Assembly (NCBI GenBank): GCA_903881205.1
Contig: CAIRSC010000009.1
Coordinates: 1 to 5,606, forward strand
Source of the DNA: an uncultured bacterium
Lineage (GTDB): Bacteria > Patescibacteriota > Minisyncoccia > Phycocordibacterales > UBA2100
DNA length: 5,606 bases
Direction of reading: 5' to 3'
Positions 1 through 5,606 of this stretch are shown here, one piece after another (positions within the stretch are counted from its first letter, which is position 1; each line of letters begins with the position of its first letter). Under the pieces are notes generated by a model. The model was not told where the DNA came from. It was given only the letters and a program-made list of their open reading frames with translations, and did no database searches. A program made the position numbers and the translations under genes.

Positions 1-409
1 GGTTGTGCTCGATCGCTATGTGAGCGCCAACCAGATCCACCAGGGCGGCAAGATCACCGACTCACGTAAGCGCAAAGCGTTCCTGAGCTGGCTCGACCAA
101 CTTGAATACGGTGTTTTCAAACTGCCCAAACCGGACATGACCATCTATCTCCATATGCCGCTCGAACACTCGCTGAAGCTCCTGACCGACAAACGAGCCC
201 AGCAAAAGAAGAAGGAATACCTCAAAAAAGGCGCACGCGATACCGTCGAACTCGACCGCTCGTATCTCATGAACGCTCAGAAAAGCGCCGCCTCGCTCAT
301 GCGCACCCATGCCGGATGGCACAAGATCGAATGTGCGGATCGTGATACCATTCGAACACGGGACGATGTCCACCAAGACGTCTTCCGCCTCATTCAACCT
401 ATGATTTAA
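1..409 (+). CDS. tmk: Thymidylate kinase (dTMP kinase), C-terminal part, cut by window edge
   Basis: Phosphorylates dTMP to dTDP with ATP in the cytoplasm, a required step of dTTP synthesis. The reading frame is open from base 2 to the TAA at 407-409 and enters from outside the window, so the GTG at base 5 is not a real start. About 135 residues are present of a family usually around 205-215 long; the P-loop half is missing. The fragment begins at the family's central DR(Y/H) motif (Asp-Arg-Tyr codons at 11-19) followed by Ser-Ala and a Gln-Gly-Gly. Next come a leucine/proline stretch (KLPKPD) before a hydrophobic strand (IYLHMP), which matches the segment holding the family's PxPD strand, and a Lys/Arg-rich region ending in GARDTVELD, which fits the mobile LID. 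No second-gene remnant or frameshift is seen. glyA follows after 41 bases on the same strand. Family assignment is firm; the missing half cannot be judged. Confidence 0.9.
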   Translation, partial: VVLDRYVSANQIHQGGKITDSRKRKAFLSWLDQLEYGVFKLPKPDMTIYLHMPLEHSLKLLTDKRAQQKKKEYLKKGARDTVELDRSYLMNAQKSAASLMRTHAGWHKIECADRDTIRTRDDVHQDVFRLIQPMI

Positions 410-450
410 CGTGCGCACATAGCTACTGATTTATTTTTCAGATCATTCCT

Positions 451-1722
451 ATGAAGAATCACTATCCCTACATCAAAAAGCAGGATCCCAAGGTCTACAA
501 AGCGCTCGAAGGCGAAGAGACGCGCCAGGCAGAGGGCCTCGAACTCATTCCCTCGGAAAACTATGTTTCCATGGCGGTGCGCGAAGCCAATGCCTCGGCG
601 CTCACCAACAAATATTCCGAAGGCTATCCCGGCCGACGATATTACGGCGGACAGGAATTCACCGACGATGTCGAAATGCTCGCCATTGAACGTGCCAAGA
701 AACTCTTCGGCGCGGGATTCGCCAATGTGCAGCCGCACGCCGGAGCACCCGCCAACATCGGTATGTATTTCGCGCTGCTTGAGCCGGGAGACACGGTACT
801 GGGCATGGACCTCTCTCACGGTGGACACCTCACCCACGGACACCCCGTCACCTATCTCACCAAGATTTTCAATTTCGTTCGTTATAAGATGAAAAACATC
901 GAGACCGGCGAGATCGACTACGACGAGATGCGCGCGGTCGCGAAAGCGGCAAAACCGAAGATCATTCTGGCGGGCTACTCCGCATATCCGCGCGAGCTCG
1001 ACTACGAGAAATTCGTCTCTATCGCTCGTGAAGTCGGTGCCTACGCGGTGATGGATGTGGCACACATTGCCGGACTCATCGCAGGACGTGCGGTGAAAAA
1101 TCCGTTTGATTACGGCTTCGATGTGATGACGACGACCACTCATAAGACTCTCCGCGGGCCACGCGGTGGTATGATCCTCACCCGCGAAGATGCCGCGATC
1201 GCGAAGAAGATCGATAAGGCAATCTTCCCCGGACTGCAGGGCGGACCGCTCATGCACAACATCGCCGCCAAGGCCGTGTGCTTCGGCGAGGCCCTCTCCC
1301 CAAAGTTCCGCACCTATGCCAAGCAAATACTGAAAAATGCCAAGGCAATGGAGAAAGTGTTCAAGGACAACGACATCCGTATGATCACCGGCGGCACGAG
1401 CAATCACCTGATTCTCGCCGACGTATACGGAAGTCTCGGCGTGTCCGGCAAAGAAGCAGAGCAGGTTCTCGACGAGGTGGGAATCACGCTCAACAAAAAT
1501 GCGATCGCCGACGACGTGCGCGGCCCGATGGATCCGTCGGGTATTCGTTTCGGCACTCCCGCGATCACGACCCGTGGGTTCAAAGAAAAAGAATGCGCGC
1601 GCGTCGCGGAACTTATGGTGGAGACACTCAATCAGCGGGCGAATAAAAAGACGCTCAAGCGTATACGCGAAGACATCAGAAAAATGAGCAAGAAAATGCC
1701 GATACCGGAATCATTCGTATAG
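451..1722 (+). CDS. glyA: Serine hydroxymethyltransferase
   Basis: PLP enzyme that converts serine and tetrahydrofolate to glycine and 5,10-methylene-tetrahydrofolate, the main one-carbon source for thymidylate and purine synthesis; cytoplasmic. It is full length (423 residues; the family is about 410-430). Visible landmarks are the SENY motif at 35-38, NKYSEGYPG at 53-61 with Glu57 (the folate/serine-site glutamate), Tyr65 in RRYYGG, the GGHLTHG histidines 126 and 129, DVAH at 202-205, the PLP lysine Lys232 in THKTLRGPRGG, and Arg366 in GIRFGTPA, which binds the substrate carboxylate. One odd point: the PLP-phosphate loop reads PHAGAPAN (95-102), with Ala97 where most homologues have Ser. 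ATG 451 is the only good start, since an in-frame TGA lies at 427-429. No Shine-Dalgarno sequence is visible upstream. It follows tmk and is coupled to the DedA gene by a one-base gap. Identification is very secure. Confidence 0.97.
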   Translation: MKNHYPYIKKQDPKVYKALEGEETRQAEGLELIPSENYVSMAVREANASALTNKYSEGYPGRRYYGGQEFTDDVEMLAIERAKKLFGAGFANVQPHAGAPANIGMYFALLEPGDTVLGMDLSHGGHLTHGHPVTYLTKIFNFVRYKMKNIETGEIDYDEMRAVAKAAKPKIILAGYSAYPRELDYEKFVSIAREVGAYAVMDVAHIAGLIAGRAVKNPFDYGFDVMTTTTHKTLRGPRGGMILTREDAAIAKKIDKAIFPGLQGGPLMHNIAAKAVCFGEALSPKFRTYAKQILKNAKAMEKVFKDNDIRMITGGTSNHLILADVYGSLGVSGKEAEQVLDEVGITLNKNAIADDVRGPMDPSGIRFGTPAITTRGFKEKECARVAELMVETLNQRANKKTLKRIREDIRKMSKKMPIPESFV

Positions 1723-1723
1723 C

Positions 1724-2326
1724 ATGCTCTCGCTCGCTATCATCCCCATGCTGGTCGTCGTCGGCTACCCCGGCATATTCCTGATCATATTCCTCGAATC
1801 CGGTGTATTCTTCGGCTTCTTTCTCCCCGGAGCATCACTCCTCTTCACGGCGGGATTACTTTCCGCAAAGGGAGTATTTAATCCGTGGATACTCATTCCG
1901 CTCGTAACCCTCGCCGCGATCCTCGGCGACAATGCCGGATATTGGTTCGGCGCAAAAATCGGCATCAAACTCTTCACGCGCCCCAATTCGAAACTCTTCC
2001 ACCAGGACCATCTGCGCAAAGCGCAGCACTTCTATGAGCGGCACGGCACCAAGGCCGTCGTCATCGCGCGCTTTTTGCCGGTCGTGCGAACATTCGCACC
2101 GATCGTCGCGGGTATCGCACAGATGAACTACCGATTATTCTTGGTCTGCAACATCATCGGCGCATTCTTGTGGGCCACCTGCGTGACTGCACTCGGATAC
2201 TTCCTCGGCGCGAGCTTCCCTATCATCCAACACTACATCACGCCGATTGTGATTCTGATCGTGATCCTCACCACGATCCCCATCGTGAATGAAGCGTGGA
2301 AAGCGAGCCGCTCTGAAGACCGCTAG
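1724..2326 (+). CDS. DedA-family (SNARE-associated/VTT domain) inner-membrane protein
   Basis: An integral membrane protein of 200 residues, the usual size for DedA proteins. Known family members act in membrane homeostasis, and some are lipid-carrier flippases (for example for undecaprenyl phosphate); the substrate here cannot be told. Hydrophobic segments lie at about 4-24, 28-48, 54-67, 137-162 and 168-188. Conserved motifs are the LESG near residue 25, the re-entrant loop FLPGASLLFTAG (33-44), GDNAGYWFG (68-76), FYERHG (103-108), ARFLPVVRTFAP (115-126) with Arg116 and Arg122, and the C-terminal-half GAFLW (146-150). The loop normally reads PGDSLL or PGESLL, but here the acidic residue is Ala37. 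ATG 1724 starts one base after the glyA stop, so translation is probably coupled. The TAG stop overlaps the stop of the convergent ROK kinase gene. Family call is firm, function only general. Confidence 0.93.
   Translation: MLSLAIIPMLVVVGYPGIFLIIFLESGVFFGFFLPGASLLFTAGLLSAKGVFNPWILIPLVTLAAILGDNAGYWFGAKIGIKLFTRPNSKLFHQDHLRKAQHFYERHGTKAVVIARFLPVVRTFAPIVAGIAQMNYRLFLVCNIIGAFLWATCVTALGYFLGASFPIIQHYITPIVILIVILTTIPIVNEAWKASRSEDR
2323..2326. other. Shared CTAG at convergent gene ends
   Basis: The palindrome CTAG contains the TAG stop of the plus-strand DedA gene (2324-2326) and, on the other strand, the TAG stop of the ROK kinase gene (2325-2323). The two coding regions therefore overlap tail to tail by four bases. 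No room is left for a terminator hairpin between the clusters, so transcription presumably runs into the opposing gene or stops inside it. Confidence 0.95.
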
Positions 2327-3141
2327 CGCAGTTGTTTCAGTCGAGCCAGGCCGCCGTAGAGCCCGCCAACATCGCCAAGTCCCGAATGCACAATCTCGGG
2401 AAGTGTCGGGAACATATGCATGATCTCGTCGAGATGCGCGCGGACAGCATCAATCGATATCCCGATCTCTTTGAACATCGATCCGCCGAGAACGATTCTG
2501 TTGGGCGACCAGTGGAGGATCGTATTGTGCAGACCGAATGCAAGATATCGTGCGAATTCGTCCCATACCGGGGCACCCTTTCCGAGCTCTTTCGGCTGCA
2601 CATGATATTTTTCGACGATTGCGGTACCGGAAATTAAGTCACAGAGGTCTTTGGGCTGGTCGTCGACAAAAAGATACTGATGCCCCATTTCAAAACCGTA
2701 GACGCTCGGATCAATAACGCCCCGCACGATACGGACGCCGCCGATACCGGTAGAAACGGTGACATACACCATAATTTCGGTACCCGATCCTGCTCCCGCA
2801 GTCGCTTCGCCCAAACCGACGAGCGCTGTATCGTTTTCTAAGGTCACAACAGTATGCAATGCATGCTCCAGATCGTCTGCGACCGGATACTTGTTCCAGC
2901 CGCCGAGATACGGCGCATTGAACAGAGAGCGCTTATCGGTATTAAGAACCCCGGGCAGTCCGATCACGATCCGTTCGATCGACTCAGTCCCGGCAAGCTC
3001 CTGTGCATGAGCAATGAACGTGCGTATACCCTCCTCATAGGTATGCGGAGTGCTGTAAATCAAAGGCTCATCGAATGTGTCCAGATCTTTTGAGCGCGCG
3101 ATGCGCGTGTTGGTACTTCCGACATCGGCAACAATGTACAT
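2323..3141 (-). CDS. ROK-family sugar kinase, probable glucokinase, lacking the zinc knuckle
   Basis: Likely phosphorylates a hexose, most plausibly glucose, at O6 using ATP in the cytoplasm. The N-terminal phosphate-binding loop is DVGSTNTRIA (6-15), followed by VIGLPGV (59-65), NAPYLGGW (75-82), the catalytic-aspartate motif LENDTALVGLGEA (101-113, Asp104), VSTGIGG (129-135), the sugar-contacting EMGH (151-154), ISGTAI (170-175) and the nucleotide-side IVLGGSMF (216-223). At 272 residues it is shorter than the usual 290-320. Part of the deficit is the normal CxCGxxGCxE zinc knuckle between the ExGH motif and SGTA: only one cysteine (Cys167) remains there. ATG 3141 lies seven bases after the isomerase stop, with no clear Shine-Dalgarno sequence. 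It is the last gene of the minus-strand cluster. The GH15 and isomerase neighbours favour glucose as substrate. Fructose, mannose or N-acetylhexosamine are possible, since ROK sequences alone rarely settle specificity. Confidence 0.88.
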   Translation of the reverse strand: MYIVADVGSTNTRIARSKDLDTFDEPLIYSTPHTYEEGIRTFIAHAQELAGTESIERIVIGLPGVLNTDKRSLFNAPYLGGWNKYPVADDLEHALHTVVTLENDTALVGLGEATAGAGSGTEIMVYVTVSTGIGGVRIVRGVIDPSVYGFEMGHQYLFVDDQPKDLCDLISGTAIVEKYHVQPKELGKGAPVWDEFARYLAFGLHNTILHWSPNRIVLGGSMFKEIGISIDAVRAHLDEIMHMFPTLPEIVHSGLGDVGGLYGGLARLKQLR

Positions 3142-3148
3142 AATGTGA

Positions 3149-3724
3149 TTAGGCGGTTATGGTGAGACCGCCCAAATCGGCATTTCTCACTTCCGTATAA
3201 AGCGGATTCGCGACCAGCGCCGGAGCACCATCGCGCTCGACGACATAATATGCGAAACCGTGCATTTTTTTCACCCCTTCGTAATCTGCATGTCCTGGCA
3301 TCGATGCCGAATCGTCTGCGCCGTCCACCGGACTATCGTCCTCCATCACGAGCCACGTAGGTCCCGTATTGACCATCAGATGCCCGTATCCGGGCGGCAT
3401 ATACACGGAGTCGCCTGCATTCACGCGGATCGCTTTGAATTCTTCGACAACTTCAGGCTGCGTGGGATCGATGAGCTTTTGCTGCAAGACAATGCCTTCG
3501 CCGGAAAGGAACCAATAGGTCTCGTCGAGATTCCCAATGTGATAGTGGCCGTAGGTCTTTATATATTCGCCTCCAACCGTGCCGGGCTCGAGAATAGTGA
3601 TATTGCGCTTCTTAGACCCCCCGCGGACCATATAGTAATGAATAGCAGGTCCCTGTGCATCGGGCGTCATCAGCACCTCGCGCATCTTCTCCTGGGTGCG
3701 TGCCGCATATGGTTCAAAACTCAT
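3149..3724 (-). CDS. pgiA: Cupin-type (archaeal-like) glucose-6-phosphate isomerase
   Basis: Interconverts glucose-6-phosphate and fructose-6-phosphate using a metal-binding cupin barrel, unrelated in fold to the common large Pgi enzyme. The 191-residue length matches the family (Pyrococcus enzyme about 189). After an N-terminal segment with the family's MREVL and HYYMVRGG patterns comes LEPGTVGGEYIKTYGHYH (45-62). Predicted metal ligands are His60, His62 and Glu68 in GHYHIGNLDETYW, and His115 in MPPGYGHLMVNTG (109-121). The order HxH...E...H fits the archaeal enzyme, with one residue fewer between the second His and Glu and a longer loop (about 85-96) before the last His. It lies 31 bases after the GH15 stop and seven before the ROK kinase start, inside a glucan-to-glycolysis cluster that supports this reaction. 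ATG 3724 gives the expected N-terminus. Another sugar-phosphate cupin activity is possible but less likely. Confidence 0.9.
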   Translation of the reverse strand: MSFEPYAARTQEKMREVLMTPDAQGPAIHYYMVRGGSKKRNITILEPGTVGGEYIKTYGHYHIGNLDETYWFLSGEGIVLQQKLIDPTQPEVVEEFKAIRVNAGDSVYMPPGYGHLMVNTGPTWLVMEDDSPVDGADDSASMPGHADYEGVKKMHGFAYYVVERDGAPALVANPLYTEVRNADLGGLTITA

Positions 3725-3730
3725 GGGCCA

Positions 3731-3739
3731 ATTCTATCA
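3731..3739 (-). promoter_or_regulatory. Candidate extended -10 element just upstream of the isomerase gene
   Basis: On the minus strand the 31-base spacer contains TGATAGAAT, which fits an extended -10 (TGnTAnnnT). Six bases separate it from the isomerase ATG at 3724, so a transcript starting the usual distance downstream would begin at or very near the ATG and be almost leaderless. There is no convincing -35 hexamer 17 bases upstream. The short spacer could equally be only an intra-operon gap, so this is a weak call. Confidence 0.22.
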
Positions 3740-3755
3740 CGGCTCCCTGTAGGCC

Positions 3756-5606
3756 TTATGCACCGATCTGACGCACTTTTTCGATGTATTGAACGACCGC
3801 GGAAACGTATGCCGCATGCGACCACGTCAGTGGCGTAGCACCCACCTGCTCGCCGGTCTGGGGATGCAGCTGTTCAGAAAGTGCTCCTGAATTGGCTGCG
3901 TGTGAGACAGTCCAGGTGAAGATATCGCGCACGCGCTTGAGGTCGGCGGGAGTCTGAGCGCGGGCGATTAGATATTCGGCGTACCACAGCGTCGTAATCA
4001 CCCACGGATTGCCGGTAGAGACCGTATCGATTCGACAGTAATCGTCGTCCTGGAAGCGAGCGATCCCACCGCAATGAATACCATGACTGAGCGTGCGGAT
4101 GGTCGACTCGAATGCGCGGGCGAGCTTGGGGTCGTCTATAGGAAGAACACCGAAGGCGAATATTCCATATACGCTCGACATATCGATCGTCGCGTCCTTC
4201 GTCCCCTCCTGCGCCTGCACCATATTGAGGAACATGCCGCTCTTTTCATCCCACAGCTCCGAGAGGATCGCAGCTTTCACCTCTTCGGCCGATTTTCGGT
4301 ATTGATCTTCGTGTGTATCCTTGCCGAGGATCTTCGCAAGCTCTGCTGCGGCAATGAGTGCTCCGTACACCGTACAGCAGGTGAATGTCGAACTCCCTCG
4401 TTTGCGCTCCCACAGATCGTACGACGGCTCGGGCAGATTGGTCTTCGGGTGGCGATAGCGGACCAGAAAATTTGCGGCCTTCTCGATGAGTGGATTGAAC
4501 ATTTCCTCCAAGAATTCGAGGTCGCGACTCACTTTGTAGTGTTCGTAGAATGCATATATTACGAGTGCCGTCTCATCCTCCTGTATCGGCAACTGGAATT
4601 TGCCGTCGCGGATCCACGGATGCCACGACGATCCGAGTGACTTATCGGGCAGATATTTGTGCATAAAATAGCCTTCGTCGGTGATCACATCGCGGCAGAA
4701 TTGAAAGAATCGCTTCGATACATTGGTATCTCCTGCACGATCCAGCGCGAGCGCTGTGTATGCGGAATCCCGCGGCCAGACGTATGAATAGGTGTCGAGC
4801 CCGTACTGCAACATGTCGGAATCGAGTGACGCAATGATGCCGCCGCCGTTGTCGACATGCGCCCGCACGAACATGAGCGATCGTTTGAAGAGCGCTACAT
4901 GATCGTCGGAGAGTCCGGTAAAGTCCCACGCATACGCATTGACCCATGCGTGCCAAAAATTACTCGCGGTCTTGATGAGATGTTCGGGTGATTTGCGTGT
5001 CACGTAGCCATTGAGCTCGTGCGCTTGCGCAATCGATTGCGCGGCGGCCATCCAATAATACGCAGTACGAGATTGGCCCGGCGCGAAACTACCATAGAGA
5101 CCGAGGACCGAATCGGCCGGTCCGTGCTCGATCGGATTCTTGCTCAGCTGTCCGTCGTCGGCGTCGCGATGTGTCCCCTCTTTGCCCTGAAAATTGGCGC
5201 GGCCAGTGGCGTAATCCTGAAACGGTATCCCGTCGAGCATGGCGCCGATCAGAAATACGCGGTGCCCTTTGTAATGGATAATCGAGTGCGACACCGGGTC
5301 GAAATACGCCGTGTCGGACCCGTGCGATTTGTAGATCTCGAACTGATGAGCGAAATACAGTTTGATCTCTCGATTACGGTCGGCCAGATTCTTCACCGAA
5401 ATACGACGTACAAATACCGGCTTTTCGTTGTAGATGATGTCTTTGAACACGAGCTCTATCCGTAGCTCTGCGTGACGCGCGGTGATCGAGCTGGCAAGCG
5501 CATCGGTCTCGGTCGACATATGAATATTCCATCCTTCGTCGTCCGAGAACCAGGACATTCTTCCCTCGATCCACACGCCAACGCGATGCAGATAGTGTCC
5601 GCGCAC
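3756..5606 (-). CDS. GH15-family glucoamylase/trehalase-like glycoside hydrolase, N-terminus outside the window
   Basis: Inverting exo-hydrolase predicted to release beta-glucose from alpha-glucans such as glycogen or maltooligosaccharides. Prokaryotic GH15 members also include trehalases and glucodextranases. The frame is open through the right edge, so the GTG at 5606 is internal. About 616 residues are visible and probably about 25 are missing. Residues 1-215 form a beta-rich N-terminal domain (GHYLHRVGVW at 3-12) typical of prokaryotic GH15 enzymes. An (alpha/alpha)6 barrel follows from about 225. Catalytic-domain motifs are YVWPRDSAY (275-283), the substrate-binding RD; LPIQEDETA (339-347); YDLWE (396-400), with Glu400 (codon 4407-4409) the expected general acid, followed by GSSTFT; and SEQLHPQTGE (577-586), with Glu578 (codon 3873-3875) the expected general base, then PLTWSHAAYV. 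No broken frame is seen. The start, and any signal peptide, cannot be assessed. It is the upstream gene of the visible cluster. Confidence 0.92.
   Translation of the reverse strand: MRGHYLHRVGVWIEGRMSWFSDDEGWNIHMSTETDALASSITARHAELRIELVFKDIIYNEKPVFVRRISVKNLADRNREIKLYFAHQFEIYKSHGSDTAYFDPVSHSIIHYKGHRVFLIGAMLDGIPFQDYATGRANFQGKEGTHRDADDGQLSKNPIEHGPADSVLGLYGSFAPGQSRTAYYWMAAAQSIAQAHELNGYVTRKSPEHLIKTASNFWHAWVNAYAWDFTGLSDDHVALFKRSLMFVRAHVDNGGGIIASLDSDMLQYGLDTYSYVWPRDSAYTALALDRAGDTNVSKRFFQFCRDVITDEGYFMHKYLPDKSLGSSWHPWIRDGKFQLPIQEDETALVIYAFYEHYKVSRDLEFLEEMFNPLIEKAANFLVRYRHPKTNLPEPSYDLWERKRGSSTFTCCTVYGALIAAAELAKILGKDTHEDQYRKSAEEVKAAILSELWDEKSGMFLNMVQAQEGTKDATIDMSSVYGIFAFGVLPIDDPKLARAFESTIRTLSHGIHCGGIARFQDDDYCRIDTVSTGNPWVITTLWYAEYLIARAQTPADLKRVRDIFTWTVSHAANSGALSEQLHPQTGEQVGATPLTWSHAAYVSAVVQYIEKVRQIGA

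Noticed and set aside
5..7. GTG at base 5 as the start of a 134-residue protein
   Set aside because: The frame is open to the window edge and the sequence begins in the middle of thymidylate kinase, at its DRY motif.
411..418. Palindrome GTGCGCAC just after the tmk stop, followed by a T-rich stretch at 430-438
   Set aside because: Only four base pairs with no loop, and the T-run is separated from it by 11 bases, so it is not a credible terminator. The T-rich stretch also does not give a clear -10/-35 pair for glyA.
406..1407. Long open frame (333 codons) on the minus strand opposite glyA
   Set aside because: It lies wholly antisense to a well-conserved enzyme gene. Its translation is His/Val/Gly/Arg-rich with no recognisable motif, as expected from codon bias on the other strand.
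3725..3755. Possible hairpin in the spacer from GGGCC near 3725 and AGGCCT near 3751
   Set aside because: The complementary parts are only four to five bases long and no T-run follows on the transcribed strand, so it is not called as a terminator or riboswitch.
3260..3838. Plus-strand open frame of 192 codons across the isomerase gene, the spacer and the GH15 3' end
   Set aside because: Antisense to two motif-bearing genes, with His/Arg/Cys-rich composition and no family resemblance; a shadow frame.
4074..4640. Plus-strand open frame of 188 codons inside the GH15 gene
   Set aside because: Antisense to the catalytic domain, including the general-acid region; composition is typical of a shadow frame.
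1..5606. CRISPR arrays, tRNA/rRNA genes, insertion sequences, toxin-antitoxin or phage genes
   Set aside because: None seen: the window is almost entirely filled by six metabolic or membrane genes, and no direct repeats, terminal inverted repeats or cloverleaf-like segments were noticed.

Overview
The window is a compact, fully bacterial-looking segment with six protein genes, no RNA genes, no mobile elements and almost no non-coding DNA (spacers of 41, 1, 7 and 31 bases, plus one 4-base overlap). Genes at both edges are cut by the window. The short spacers, a cupin-type (archaeal-like) glucose-6-phosphate isomerase, a short ROK kinase and the style of the thymidylate kinase fragment suggest an uncultivated, streamlined bacterium of the Patescibacteria/CPR kind. 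This placement comes from pattern memory and is uncertain, because no ribosomal or other marker gene is present. The standard genetic code fits all six frames.

Layout. Bases 1-2326, plus strand: the C-terminal part of thymidylate kinase (tmk), serine hydroxymethyltransferase (glyA) and a DedA-family membrane protein. glyA and the DedA gene are one base apart. Tmk and GlyA both touch dTTP supply: GlyA makes methylene-tetrahydrofolate, which thymidylate synthase uses, and Tmk phosphorylates the resulting dTMP. Bases 2323-5606, minus strand, read from right to left: a GH15 glucoamylase/trehalase-like glycosidase missing its N-terminus, a cupin-type glucose-6-phosphate isomerase and a ROK-family sugar kinase. 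The two clusters converge and share a CTAG in which both stop codons lie.

The minus-strand cluster reads as a three-step pathway: an alpha-glucan (or trehalose) is split to glucose by the GH15 enzyme, glucose is phosphorylated by the ROK kinase, and glucose-6-phosphate is converted to fructose-6-phosphate by the cupin isomerase. All three reactions are known ones, so I do not claim a new system. The points most worth a second look are the unusual composition of this cassette and three substitutions or losses at normally conserved positions: the zinc knuckle of the ROK kinase, an acidic residue of the DedA protein and a PLP-phosphate serine of GlyA.
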